NCBI RefSeq assembly: GCF_023238205.1
Contig: NZ_CP096660.1
Location: forward strand, 1 to 64,000
Length of the DNA stretch: 64,000 nt
Source: Halorussus limi
Lineage (GTDB): Archaea; Halobacteriota; Halobacteria; Halobacteriales; Haladaptataceae
Reading direction: 5' to 3'
The notes below the pieces were generated by a model. That model had not been told where the DNA came from and did no database searches. It saw only the letters and a list, made by a program, of their open reading frames with translations. A program made the translations under genes and the position numbers. The first letter of the stretch is position 1; each line of letters begins with the position of its first letter. This document shows, one piece after another, positions 33,728 through 41,689 of this stretch.

Positions 33728-34786
33728 GTGTCTCGTGCGCTCGTCGTCGGAATCGCGCTCTTACTCGCTTCGACTCCGGCCGCGCCGAGCGTCGCCGACG
33801 CCGCCCAGTCCGAACCCGCCACTATCGACTCCTGTGAGACCATCGACGAACCGGGCCGGTACGCGCTCGCGGCGGACCTCCGGAACGTCTCGGCCGGCCA
33901 GTGCATCTCGATTCGGGCGAGCGACGTGACTCTCCTCGGTCGGGGTCACCTCGTGGACGGCCGCGGTGCGTTCGGCTCTGCCGGAGTTTCGGTCGGCGCG
34001 TGGGACCGCCCCGTCTCGAACGTCACGGTCCGAAATCTCACGGTCGCCGAGTGGGACGACGCCGTACGCCTGACCGCGGCCGACCGGGGTCGCCTCGCGG
34101 ACGTGACCGCGACCCGTAGCCGCGTCGGGGTGCGACTCTACGGCGCGAGCCGAAATCGCCTCGCCGACGTGCGCGCGACCGACAACGCGGTCCACGGCGT
34201 CTCGCTACTCGACGACAGCGACGGGAACCGAGCGAGCGACGTCACCGCCGCCAGAAACGCGCTGTTCGGCGTCCACCTCGGCGCGGACTCGTCGAGGAAC
34301 CGCGTCGAGAACGTCACGGCGCGTGCCAACGAGTACGGCGTCACCGTGGTCGGTGCGGACGACAACCGCATCGTCGGTGGCCGCGCTGTGGGCAACCGCA
34401 TCGCTGGGGTCTGGCTCTCGGCCGCCGACGGCAATTCGGTCGCGGACCTCCGACTCGACAACCGGTTCTACGGCGCGTTCTTGGCCGACGGCGCGGCGAA
34501 CAACTCGCTTCTGGGAAATCGCGCTATCGGGAACCCAGTCGGGTTCCGCCTCCGGAACAGCGACGGGAACCGATTGCGGGACAACACCGCCCGACGTAAC
34601 CGCGACGGATTTCTACTCATCGAGAGCGACCGGAACGCCGTCGTCGGGAATCGCATCGTGGGCAACCGCCGGGGCGTCTCGCTGCTGGCCTCGGACGACA
34701 ATCGCGTCGAGGGGAACGACTTCCGGCGCAACCGGCGGACCTTCGTGGTCGCGCGAGGGAGCGAGAACAACAGTGTTCCGGAGTGA
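33728..34786 (+). CDS. Secreted right-handed beta-helix protein, long form
   Basis: A 352-residue exported protein starting at GTG, with a signal peptide (about 1-25) and the opening IDSCETIDEPGRYALAADL that closely matches the short gene at 30586-31182. It is followed by about 11 beta-helix turns with the NXXDXRAXXN-type pattern (for example GNRASDVTAARNALFGVHLG, NRIVGGRAVGNRIAGVWL). It is a NosD/CASH-type carbohydrate-binding or sugar hydrolase-like fold without a recognisable catalytic set. It ends close to a promoter for the CsaA gene. The paralogue lies on the other side of the helicase. Confidence 0.82.
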   Translation: MSRALVVGIALLLASTPAAPSVADAAQSEPATIDSCETIDEPGRYALAADLRNVSAGQCISIRASDVTLLGRGHLVDGRGAFGSAGVSVGAWDRPVSNVTVRNLTVAEWDDAVRLTAADRGRLADVTATRSRVGVRLYGASRNRLADVRATDNAVHGVSLLDDSDGNRASDVTAARNALFGVHLGADSSRNRVENVTARANEYGVTVVGADDNRIVGGRAVGNRIAGVWLSAADGNSVADLRLDNRFYGAFLADGAANNSLLGNRAIGNPVGFRLRNSDGNRLRDNTARRNRDGFLLIESDRNAVVGNRIVGNRRGVSLLASDDNRVEGNDFRRNRRTFVVARGSENNSVPE

Positions 34787-34935
34787 GACTGTCCCGTCCG
34801 GATAGAAACCTATATCGTTGTCTTAGCACGCTACGAAGTCTTTTAGCGAATGTATATATTGCCGGACTCCGAGCGTCACCAGTCGCTCTCGTCCGTTCCG
34901 GAGACGGACACGACTCTCCGCGCGCCGAAACTCGA

Positions 34936-34945
34936 CGTTTAAGTC
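34936..34945 (+). promoter_or_regulatory. TATA-like box for csaA
   Basis: CGTTTAAGTC is centred about 27 bases before the ATG at 34968, the standard leaderless distance. Confidence 0.55.
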
Positions 34946-34967
34946 ACGCGGCCTTCTACCACGTGGC

Positions 34968-35288
34968 ATGCCAGACCTGTTCGAGACGACGTTCCGCGTC
35001 GGCGAAGTCCTCGACGCCGAGGCGTTCCCCGAGACGAACAAACCCGAGATGGCGAAGCTGCGAATCGACCTCGGCGACGAGGAGGTCCAGTCGGTCGCTC
35101 AGACCGGGTACAACTACGACCCCGCCGACCTCGTGGGTCGGCAGGTCCTCTGCGCGACGAACCTCGGGTCGGTGCGCATCGCGGGCGAGAAGTCGGAGGT
35201 GCTGACCGTCGGGGTCCCGGACGAGGAGGGCCACCCGGTCCTCGTCGGACCCGACGAGGACGTGCCGTTGGGCGGCGAGTTGTACTGA
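34968..35288 (+). CDS. csaA: CsaA-like tRNA-binding-domain protein
   Basis: A 106-residue OB-fold protein of the CsaA/EMAPII type. Diagnostic strands are FRVGEVLDAEAFPETNKPEMAKLRIDLG, VGRQVLCATNLGSVRIAGEKSEVLTVGVPDEEG and the C-terminal VPLGGELY. It binds tRNA and, in Bacillus, has been described as a chaperone for export. It may work in tRNA quality control. The adjacent genes give no further hint. Length and motifs are complete. Confidence 0.88.
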   Translation: MPDLFETTFRVGEVLDAEAFPETNKPEMAKLRIDLGDEEVQSVAQTGYNYDPADLVGRQVLCATNLGSVRIAGEKSEVLTVGVPDEEGHPVLVGPDEDVPLGGELY

Positions 35289-35316
35289 CTCCCGCGCTGA
35301 GAGAACGAGTCGGTCG

Positions 35317-36519
35317 CTACTCGCTCCCGAAGGCGTGTTTCTTGACCTTCGCCGCCCACTGGGGCCACTCGCGCCGCTGCTCTACGTCTATCTGCGCGTC
35401 GCCCGACATCGCCTTGATGGCCTTCGCGTCGGCCCTGTTCCAGACCGCGCCGTCCTCGTGGAACAGGCCGTTGATGATGCCGCGCTTGCGCATGTACCGG
35501 ACGTAGGCGGGTTTCACCATCAGCGACCAGAAGAAGTTGCCGACGCCGTGCTGGTGGATGACCGGCGCGATGGAGGCGTAGTCGGGTTGCCACTGTTCGA
35601 CCGTCTCGTTGCTGCCCCACCCGTAGTTGGCGATGCGCTGCCACTCGGTCAGGTAGACCGGCATGTCGAGGTCCTCGCTGAGTTGGACCGCGTTCGGGAG
35701 AAGGTCGTGGTAAACGTCCTCGTTACTCGGGAAGTTGTAGTGGAACTGGAGCAGGTCCGCGCCCCAGTCTACGTAGTCGGCGTTGTTGGCGAGACTGGTC
35801 GACCCGACCGTCAGCGGGACCGACCCCCGATTCTTCGCCATCGTCTCGAACATCCCGCCGGCGAAGTTCTTCATGTCGGCGAGCCACCCCGGTTCGTTCA
35901 TCGCCTCGATGGCCAGCAGGCGGTCGTCGTCCTTCCAGCGGTCCATGAACCACCGGACGAACTCCCGCGGTTTGTCCCACTTCGACTCGTTCTGGACCAC
36001 GTCGCTGGCCGGCGACTGGACCGGCGGCGCGGTCAGCGGGTCGGTGTCGTGGAGGTTCTTCTCGGTCGGTTCCTTCCCGACGCTCTCGAACAGACCGAAC
36101 AGCACCTCTATGCCGCGGTCGTCGGCGGTGGTCAGGAAGTGTTCGATGGACTGCTCCAGTTTTCGGGAGTCCTCCAGCCACTGCTCGTAACTGACCCACG
36201 TCCGGACCGCGTTGAGGTTCACCTGCTCGGCGTAACCGAGGTCGCGTTCGATGACGCTCTCGTCGTACCCGTGCCACATCTGGAACGTGTTCCACGCGCG
36301 GGAGGGGACGTAGAGGGCACCGCGAACGTCGACCGGTTCGACGTTGGACTGGGCCATCTCCTCGGGGGTGGTCTCGGTCGCGGTGGGGGTCGTTGACGGG
36401 GGTGCGTCGCGCTGGTCGCCGCTACTGCGCTGTCGCTGGGAGTCCGTCGGGGCGGCGCAGCCTGCAATCCCCGCAATTCCCGCTACCGAACTGGCTCGTA
36501 AGAACCTCCGACGATTCAT
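35317..36519 (-). CDS. GH5-like (mannanase-type) Tat lipoprotein
   Basis: A 400-residue exported lipoprotein-like enzyme: Tat motif RRRFLRASSVAGIAGIAGC with a lipobox Cys at residue 21, a Ser/Thr/Gln linker (22-60), then a (beta/alpha)8 glycoside-hydrolase barrel. The acid/base Glu is in LAIEAMNEPGW and the nucleophile Glu is in PVYLTEWQR, the pairing of clan GH-A. Family 5 (mannanase or related endo-hydrolase) is the best match from the FHYNFPS and strand pattern; the substrate cannot be fixed. It joins the GH15 enzyme as evidence of external polysaccharide use. Confidence 0.8.
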   Translation of the reverse strand: MNRRRFLRASSVAGIAGIAGCAAPTDSQRQRSSGDQRDAPPSTTPTATETTPEEMAQSNVEPVDVRGALYVPSRAWNTFQMWHGYDESVIERDLGYAEQVNLNAVRTWVSYEQWLEDSRKLEQSIEHFLTTADDRGIEVLFGLFESVGKEPTEKNLHDTDPLTAPPVQSPASDVVQNESKWDKPREFVRWFMDRWKDDDRLLAIEAMNEPGWLADMKNFAGGMFETMAKNRGSVPLTVGSTSLANNADYVDWGADLLQFHYNFPSNEDVYHDLLPNAVQLSEDLDMPVYLTEWQRIANYGWGSNETVEQWQPDYASIAPVIHQHGVGNFFWSLMVKPAYVRYMRKRGIINGLFHEDGAVWNRADAKAIKAMSGDAQIDVEQRREWPQWAAKVKKHAFGSE

Positions 36520-36627
36520 TGGACCGATTCACGACACCGCCTTGTGTAAAAGTGTACCTACGTTGTGCGATAAGTCGGGCCTGAGAAACTGTGTAACGCG
36601 GTGTTTCTGTGAGTTCGCCAATAGACG

Positions 36628-36948
36628 CTATCTCGCTCCTCGGAGGACGATTTCAGCGTCGCATTCGGGGCAGACGTCTCTGCTGGCGTCGAACTCGGTC
36701 TCGCAGAACGAGCAGAGATGTTCGTCGGGGCCCGCGGATGCGCTCGCGTCTGTCTCGTCACCCGATTCGCCGTCGGAGGGGGAGTCGTCCGTCGCGGTGG
36801 TCGACCGCTTCACGGGTCGGGTGTCGCCGGAAGCGCCGTCGGCGGGTCCGGAGTGGTCGTCGTTCGTGCGCTCGTCGCCGCCTCGTAGTTCGCTCGTGAT
36901 ATCCTTGAGCAGGTCCATGCCATCGGGTTCTCTGGACCACGTTTCCAT
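36628..36948 (-). CDS. Zinc-ribbon protein with a long disordered linker
   Basis: A 106-residue protein: a short N-terminal helix (DLLKDITSELRGG), about 50 residues of Asp/Ser/Gly/Thr-rich low complexity, and a C-terminal zinc ribbon with CSFC and CPEC pairs (near residues 79-97). It probably binds one zinc ion and could be a small regulator or adaptor. The gene is alone between the GH5-like gene and the small membrane-protein gene, with a gap of about 100 bases on each side. Confidence 0.7.
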   Translation of the reverse strand: METWSREPDGMDLLKDITSELRGGDERTNDDHSGPADGASGDTRPVKRSTTATDDSPSDGESGDETDASASAGPDEHLCSFCETEFDASRDVCPECDAEIVLRGAR

Positions 36949-37138
36949 TGTTATGGCCTCCCTTATCCGCCGTAAGCGCCACCTTCGGCGGGTTTGGCAC
37001 TGCCTATACGGTCGTCCGTTCCGCGAAACGGTCCATACGCGAGCGGCGGCGTCGGCGAAACGGAGACGACGCGAGCGGTTAGCGCCCGAAATGGGAGACG
37101 GCCCGAGTTCGATTTCGGATGGGTCAGCGAGGACCGGT

Positions 37139-37447
37139 TTACGCCAGTCGGTCGAGCGTCAGGGCGGCGCGGCGGGCCGCGTACAGCGCCAGCAGGGGGA
37201 GCGTACGGGCCGCGGCGACGACCGCCGCGGCGGCCGCGAGCAGGGCGAGGGGGTTCGCGGGCAGGCTACCCAACAGGACCGCGAGCGCGACAGTGGCGGC
37301 CGTCGCGCCCGCGGCGAAGGTCGCTATCGCTGCGCCCGCGACCACCGCGCGGGCGGCGTAGTCGCCCGCGGCGTCGCGGGTTCGAGTCGCCGTCGTCCGG
37401 AGGGTCGTTCTCGTCGGCAGTTTCGCCGTGTAGTTCGTGTATCGCAT
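37139..37447 (-). CDS. Ala-rich small membrane protein
   Basis: A 102-residue protein with an Arg/Thr-rich N terminus and two or three very alanine-rich hydrophobic segments (VVAGAAIATFAAGATAATVALAV, PLALLAAAAAVVAAA). Family unknown. It follows the gene at 37520-37825 on the same strand by 72 bases, so the two may share a transcript. Confidence 0.55.
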   Translation of the reverse strand: MRYTNYTAKLPTRTTLRTTATRTRDAAGDYAARAVVAGAAIATFAAGATAATVALAVLLGSLPANPLALLAAAAAVVAAARTLPLLALYAARRAALTLDRLA

Positions 37448-37519
37448 CGGTCTGAGTCGGGTGAGTGTCGGTCGTGAACGGTGCGTGTCGCTTCGTCGCT
37501 CTCTCCGTTGGACTCCGCG

Positions 37520-37825
37520 CTACGCCGAGCGGTCGGTCTCGACGGCCGAGACCGCGCGGACGCCGAACTGGTCGGCGACCGCCTCGCGGACGGCGTCGCG
37601 TTCGTCGTCCACGGTCTCCTCGACGTGGACTCGGAGTCGAACCGAGGCGTCCACGCGGAGGTCGTTGAGCGTCGGGGTGACGCCCGAGATGTCGACGACT
37701 TCGGTGCGGTCGACCGCGGCGTTGCGGTCGAGGACGGTCGCGATGCCGTCCTGCAGGGTGCCGTCGCCGCCGCGCGGGACGTGAACTTCGAGGTCTGCTG
37801 TCGCGTCGATGACGAGTGCGTTCAT
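37520..37825 (-). CDS. Small alpha/beta hypothetical protein
   Basis: A 101-residue acidic soluble protein starting at ATG 37825 (the longer frame adds a His/Asp/Thr-rich stretch without bias). It reads as a compact alpha/beta domain: ALVIDATADLEVHVPRGGDG, then GIATVLDRNAAV, and a terminal RLRVHVEETVDDERDAVREAVADQFGVRAV. No family recognised. It is the first gene of a probable pair with the small membrane gene to its left. Confidence 0.55.
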   Translation of the reverse strand: MNALVIDATADLEVHVPRGGDGTLQDGIATVLDRNAAVDRTEVVDISGVTPTLNDLRVDASVRLRVHVEETVDDERDAVREAVADQFGVRAVSAVETDRSA

Positions 37826-38196
37826 TGTCGTGTGGTCGTGGTCGGTGTGGTCGTCTGCTGTGCGGTCGTTCGTGCGGTCGCGCAATCGCGGTGAGCGTCG
37901 CGCGTTCTGCGGTCGGAGCGGTTCGGCCGGCGGTCCCGATTCGGGGCGCGGTCCGCCCCGCGGACGCGAGACGGACGGCTCTGGGCGGAGATGTCTCTCC
38001 GAGTCGGGTGCCGACGCGCGGAGACGTGCCGGGCTACCGAGTCGGTGCGCCGGAGAAGGACGTGGCCGAACGGACCACGCTCCCGACGCACGGCGCTCGC
38101 TTCCGAGTCGTAGCGTCGAGAGGAAGCGAGCCGACCCGGCGTTTCGGTCGGCGCGACCTCGGAGGCCGATTCCTCGGGGGTCGCGTCCGGAACGCC
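37826..38196. other. Gene-free GC-rich stretch
   Basis: The 371 bases hold several overlapping ORFs that translate to arginine- and serine-rich peptides with no acidic bias, the usual sign of shadow frames. I see no repeat or hairpin of note. It probably carries the promoter of the gene at 37825 on the minus strand. Confidence 0.45.
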
Positions 38197-38376
38197 TTAC
38201 GCGGTCGGGGTGGTCCGTTCGAGGCGATAGGTAATCTCGCCCACGTCGCCCACCTTCCCGGCGCGCTCGCGCATCGCCGGAGTCTTCCCGGCGAAGCCGT
38301 CGAGCGCCGGGGCGCCGGAGCCCACGTTTTCGGCGTCGCTACCGAAAACGCGTGCCCGGAGTGGTGGACAGACCAT
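38197..38376 (-). CDS. Possible 59-residue protein
   Basis: An ORF from ATG 38376 to TAA 38197 encodes about 59 residues, with haloarchaeal composition in its second half (DAENVGSGAPALDGFAGKT... KVGDVGEITYRLERT). Codon third positions are G/C-rich. No homologue recognised, and no promoter is clear. An internal ATG (about residue 35) is an alternative start. It could also be the remnant of a longer gene. Confidence 0.35.
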   Translation of the reverse strand: MVCPPLRARVFGSDAENVGSGAPALDGFAGKTPAMRERAGKVGDVGEITYRLERTTPTA

Positions 38377-38553
38377 GGGTGAATCACCTCGCGCGCCCAG
38401 TCGTCTGGGCGGCCGAAGTAATGCTTGCTATTATCGGTTATCTATTAAAACTGACTGAACTATGTTGTCAATTGTCATGGTGTCGGTGCCGGAGTCACAC
38501 CCGGAGTCAACTTTTATGCTTGATACTGTCTAACAAGAACGTACGAGCCGACA

Positions 38554-38994
38554 ATGATGGCCGAAACAGCCTATCTGGCGAGCGCGTTCGTGACCGGGGC
38601 GCTCCTGCTCGCGGTCTGGGCGCTCGTGGCCCGGACGGAGGACTGGCGGAGCTACGACCCCGCGCCCGCCGAGGACGGACGCGGTCGGAGGCGGTCGGAC
38701 GACGCCGAGGAACCGGTCGCGGCGTGGGCGGCGGGGTTCTTCCTGCTGGTGCTGGTCGTCGCCGGCGGCGCGGTCCTGCTGGTCAGCGACCCGGCGTTCG
38801 CCGCCGCGGTCGGCGACTGGGTCGCGCTCGCCGCCGCGTTCGGCGCGCTCCTCCTCGGATTCCTCGTCTGGGGGACGTACAGTTCCGCGCGCTTCCGGGG
38901 TCTTCAGAGCGCGCAGGCCGCGCTCCTGAGCGCGTGGGTGTTCGGGTCGCTGTTCGTCGCGGTCGTCGCGGCGAAACTCGTCCTCGCGGGGTGA
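38554..38994 (+). CDS. Membrane protein with oxidase-subunit-I-like N-terminal module
   Basis: A 146-residue protein with three or four hydrophobic segments. Its first 37 residues (a transmembrane helix then RTEDWRSYDP) match the N-terminal extension of the oxidase subunit I at 23163 (helix then RIEDWRSYTP). The middle is Asp/Arg-rich and the rest is Ala/Leu/Val-rich membrane sequence. It is followed after eight bases by a C2H2 zinc-finger membrane protein. The pair is probably part of, or an accessory to, the respiratory block that begins at 42392. Function unknown. Confidence 0.65.
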   Translation: MMAETAYLASAFVTGALLLAVWALVARTEDWRSYDPAPAEDGRGRRRSDDAEEPVAAWAAGFFLLVLVVAGGAVLLVSDPAFAAAVGDWVALAAAFGALLLGFLVWGTYSSARFRGLQSAQAALLSAWVFGSLFVAVVAAKLVLAG

Positions 38995-39002
38995 CGCCGG
39001 GG

Positions 39003-39296
39003 ATGACCGCGACCGTTCCGGAGTCGGACGTGCGCGTCCCCGACGGCGAGACGCCCGTCCGGTGCCCGCACTGCCAGCGCCCGTTCCGGACCGAGCGTCT
39101 GCGTGCGCTCCACGTCGGCGATTTTCACGGCGGGGACTGCACCGACGGCCAGCGCGAGGCCTACGACGACGCCCTCGAAGCGGAGCGCGAGGACCTGTTC
39201 GTCTACCACCTGAAGGTCGTCGCCGGTCTCGTGGCGGTCTACGCCTTCTTCTTCCTGACGTACCTCGCGGTGTCGATGATGCAGGTTCCGGGGTGA
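39003..39296 (+). CDS. C2H2-type zinc-finger membrane protein
   Basis: A 97-residue protein: CPHCQRPF...ALHVGDFH, a C2H2 zinc-finger-like motif at about residues 21-41, an acidic linker and one C-terminal transmembrane helix (LKVVAGLVAVYAFFFLTYLAVSM). The finger would face the cytoplasm. Genes of this kind are seen beside haloarchaeal cytochrome oxidase genes; here the oxidase cluster starts 3 kb to the right. It could tether or assemble a copper-oxidase component, but this is inference. Confidence 0.7.
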   Translation: MTATVPESDVRVPDGETPVRCPHCQRPFRTERLRALHVGDFHGGDCTDGQREAYDDALEAEREDLFVYHLKVVAGLVAVYAFFFLTYLAVSMMQVPG

Positions 39297-39320
39297 GCGT
39301 CGGTTCCGGACCGCGTCTCG

Positions 39321-40322
39321 TCACCGACGCGCGTTGCCGTCCGACTCGAACTTCGACGCTTCGACGAACGGTCCGAACGCGGCGGTCCGGCGCGCGATGG
39401 TCGCCACTCGGAGGATGTACGCCGCGAGGACCGCGAGCGGTACCAGCGAGGTGACGACTATCGCCGCGGCGACCCCGACCAGCACTGGCTTCGAGAGCGT
39501 CAGCCACGCGACGTCCCGGTACGTGAAGATGCCGACCGCGGCCACCGCTATCGACGGGATACCGGTGTAAATGAGGAGCCGTGACAACCGGGCCAGTTGC
39601 CGCTCGACCACCACCGTCTTGAGGTACTGCCGGCCCGCGTCGATTTCGGTGAACAGTTCCTCTACCCGGTACAGTTTCGCGGACGTCTCGTCCCGGAGCT
39701 CCGCGCCGAACTCGTCTCTCACGCGCCGCGTCTCGTAGAACTGCACGGAATCGTCGTACGCGAGTACCGTCAACAGCGTTTTGAGCATGGTGTCTCCGTC
39801 TTCGGTCAACTCGTCGCTCGTCCGCTCGGCCTCCGCGACCACCGAACGGACGTACGCTTCGACTTCGTCGGGAACCTCGCCGTCGGACTCCCACTCGTTT
39901 CGGAACGCTCTCCCCGTCTCCGCCACGGCGTCGAGGAGCGTCCGGAAGAACTCGGCGGCCCGCGGTGAACTGACCTCCGTCTCCGTCCGGCGCTCGACGC
40001 GCTCCCGGAACTCGACGACCGCTCGCCGGCGCTCGTAGAGGTCCTCTATCGACCCGAACTCGTGCGAGAGGACGATCTGGTTGACCCCCACCGATATCGG
40101 AACGAGCGTCAGTAGCCCGTTGACCGTGCCGTTGAGGAACCAGAGAACCCGACTCGGCGTCGTCACCGTGGCGAGGTCGAGGAGACCGGCCGCGACGAAC
40201 GGAACGGCGACGACGGCGAGCAGCACGACCGTCACTGCCGTCCTGCGGCCGGTCAAGAGGAACCACCGTCTCGCGCCGCCGGCTTCGCGACTCGTAATCG
40301 TCCCGCGGTCCGTCTCGCTCAT
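39321..40322 (-). CDS. Four-helix membrane protein, paralogue B
   Basis: A 333-residue membrane protein paralogous to the one at 25529-26590. It has the same layout: N-terminal helix pair (VTVVLLAVVAVPFVAAGLLDL, VNGLLTLVPISVGVNQIVLS), a long soluble helical part, and a C-terminal helix pair (IPSIAVAAVGIFTY, IVVTSLVPLAVLAAYILRVA). The soluble part carries YETRRVRDEFGAEL..., matching the other copy in register. It lacks the acidic Ser/Thr tail of the first copy. The ATG at 40322 is preferred over a TTG-type extension. Confidence 0.72.
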   Translation of the reverse strand: MSETDRGTITSREAGGARRWFLLTGRRTAVTVVLLAVVAVPFVAAGLLDLATVTTPSRVLWFLNGTVNGLLTLVPISVGVNQIVLSHEFGSIEDLYERRRAVVEFRERVERRTETEVSSPRAAEFFRTLLDAVAETGRAFRNEWESDGEVPDEVEAYVRSVVAEAERTSDELTEDGDTMLKTLLTVLAYDDSVQFYETRRVRDEFGAELRDETSAKLYRVEELFTEIDAGRQYLKTVVVERQLARLSRLLIYTGIPSIAVAAVGIFTYRDVAWLTLSKPVLVGVAAAIVVTSLVPLAVLAAYILRVATIARRTAAFGPFVEASKFESDGNARR

Positions 40323-40380
40323 CGACTCACACCCAACACGCCGCGGCATTTCAAGATTTGCGCGGACGCGGGCCGGACGC

Positions 40381-41583
40381 CTACGCCGGGTCGAAGACGT
40401 ACAAGTTGTCGTCGCCGTCCTGTCGCTTCGTGACCGTCAGGAGCGCGCCGTCGGCGACCGTGAGGCCGCCGACCGGCGTTCCGGGGAGTTCGCGCTTCCA
40501 CGCTCGCTCCGGTTCACCGCCGAGGAGTTTACCGCCCTTACCGAGGGGATACGCGGCCAGATAGCCGCCGTTCGAGTCGCCGTCGTACTCCCCGCCGACG
40601 TAGAATCGGTCGCCCGCCGCCGCGGGACCGGCGACGTATTTTCCGGACCGGGACCAGCGAGGGTCGCCGTCGCTGGCGTTCAACGAGGTGAGCGTCGAGA
40701 GGTTGGTCCCGACTACGTCGGTCTTCGCGGCCACGAAATCGTTCGCGGTGAATTCGGCGCGCCAGCGGTTCGACCCGGCGTGCGCGCCGTTCCTGAGCTT
40801 GTAGACGTAATCGCCGAACACCGAGACGACGACCGACCCGCCGTCCACGACCGCGACGTCCTGCACGCCGCCCGCGACGCGGCGTCCCCACAGCGGGTAG
40901 AACGCTTCGCCGTCTTGGTAGAACTCGTAGACGTGGCCGCCCTTCGTGCCGACGACGACGGTAGAGCGTCCCGCGCAGAGCGACGCGACCGGTCCCAGCA
41001 CGTTGCGGGTCTTCGCTACCGACCCGTCGAGTCCGAGGACGCAGACGCGTCCGGTCGCGTCTCCGGCGTAGAGGCGGTCTCCCGTGTGACTCGGGAGGAC
41101 TGCGGCTTTCACCGGACCGCGGGTTTCGACCGACCACTCGGCCTTGCCGGTCGCTGCGTCGAGTGCCCAGAGGCCGCGCTCGTCGCCCGCGCCGACGTAG
41201 ACGGTCCCGTCGCGGACGGTCGGCGGCGCGGTCCACGAGTGGTCGGACGCCGAAAACGACCAGAGTTTCTCGCCGGAGTCGAGGTCCAGCGCGACGAGGT
41301 TCTCCATCGTGGACGCGAAGACGCGGCCGTCGGCGACGACCGGTCGGCCCCTCGGCCACGGAATCGTCGCGCTCCAGCGCTTCGAGACGCCGTTTCGGGG
41401 AGCGGCGGCGTCCCGACTGTACGCGGTCGAGTACCGGTCGTAGTCGGGATATCGCCACTCGGTCGTCTCGGCGGTTCCGGGCGAGAACGCCGACTCAGAG
41501 TATCGGAGTTCGGCGCACCCGCCGACGGTTCCGGTGCACCCCGCGGCGAGTCCGGCGAGGAACCGGCGTCGAGAGGAGGGCAT
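40381..41583 (-). CDS. PQQ-propeller Tat lipoprotein (BamB-like)
   Basis: A 400-residue exported protein: Tat motif SRRRFLAGLAAGCTGTVGGC with a lipobox Cys at about residue 24, then a PQQ-type eight-bladed beta-propeller with repeating motifs such as GTVYVGAGD, GLWALDAATGKAEWSV and DRLYAGDATGRVCVLG. The fold occurs in BamB-like scaffold proteins and in quinoprotein dehydrogenases. No catalytic Ca/PQQ residues could be seen, so a scaffold or binding role is more likely. The ATG at 41583 is preferred over the upstream frame. Confidence 0.8.
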   Translation of the reverse strand: MPSSRRRFLAGLAAGCTGTVGGCAELRYSESAFSPGTAETTEWRYPDYDRYSTAYSRDAAAPRNGVSKRWSATIPWPRGRPVVADGRVFASTMENLVALDLDSGEKLWSFSASDHSWTAPPTVRDGTVYVGAGDERGLWALDAATGKAEWSVETRGPVKAAVLPSHTGDRLYAGDATGRVCVLGLDGSVAKTRNVLGPVASLCAGRSTVVVGTKGGHVYEFYQDGEAFYPLWGRRVAGGVQDVAVVDGGSVVVSVFGDYVYKLRNGAHAGSNRWRAEFTANDFVAAKTDVVGTNLSTLTSLNASDGDPRWSRSGKYVAGPAAAGDRFYVGGEYDGDSNGGYLAAYPLGKGGKLLGGEPERAWKRELPGTPVGGLTVADGALLTVTKRQDGDDNLYVFDPA

Positions 41584-41689
41584 GGCCGAACGATTACGCC
41601 ACCGACACAAAATCGTTGTGACACTCCGAAATCGCGCGAAATATTCCGGTCGCGCGCCGCAGGTGCCGCCGCGCGCTCCGTTACAGTCG

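Noticed and set aside
37816-38382. A 188-residue plus-strand ORF
   Set aside because: Arg/Gly-rich without acidic residues; no domain and no promoter.
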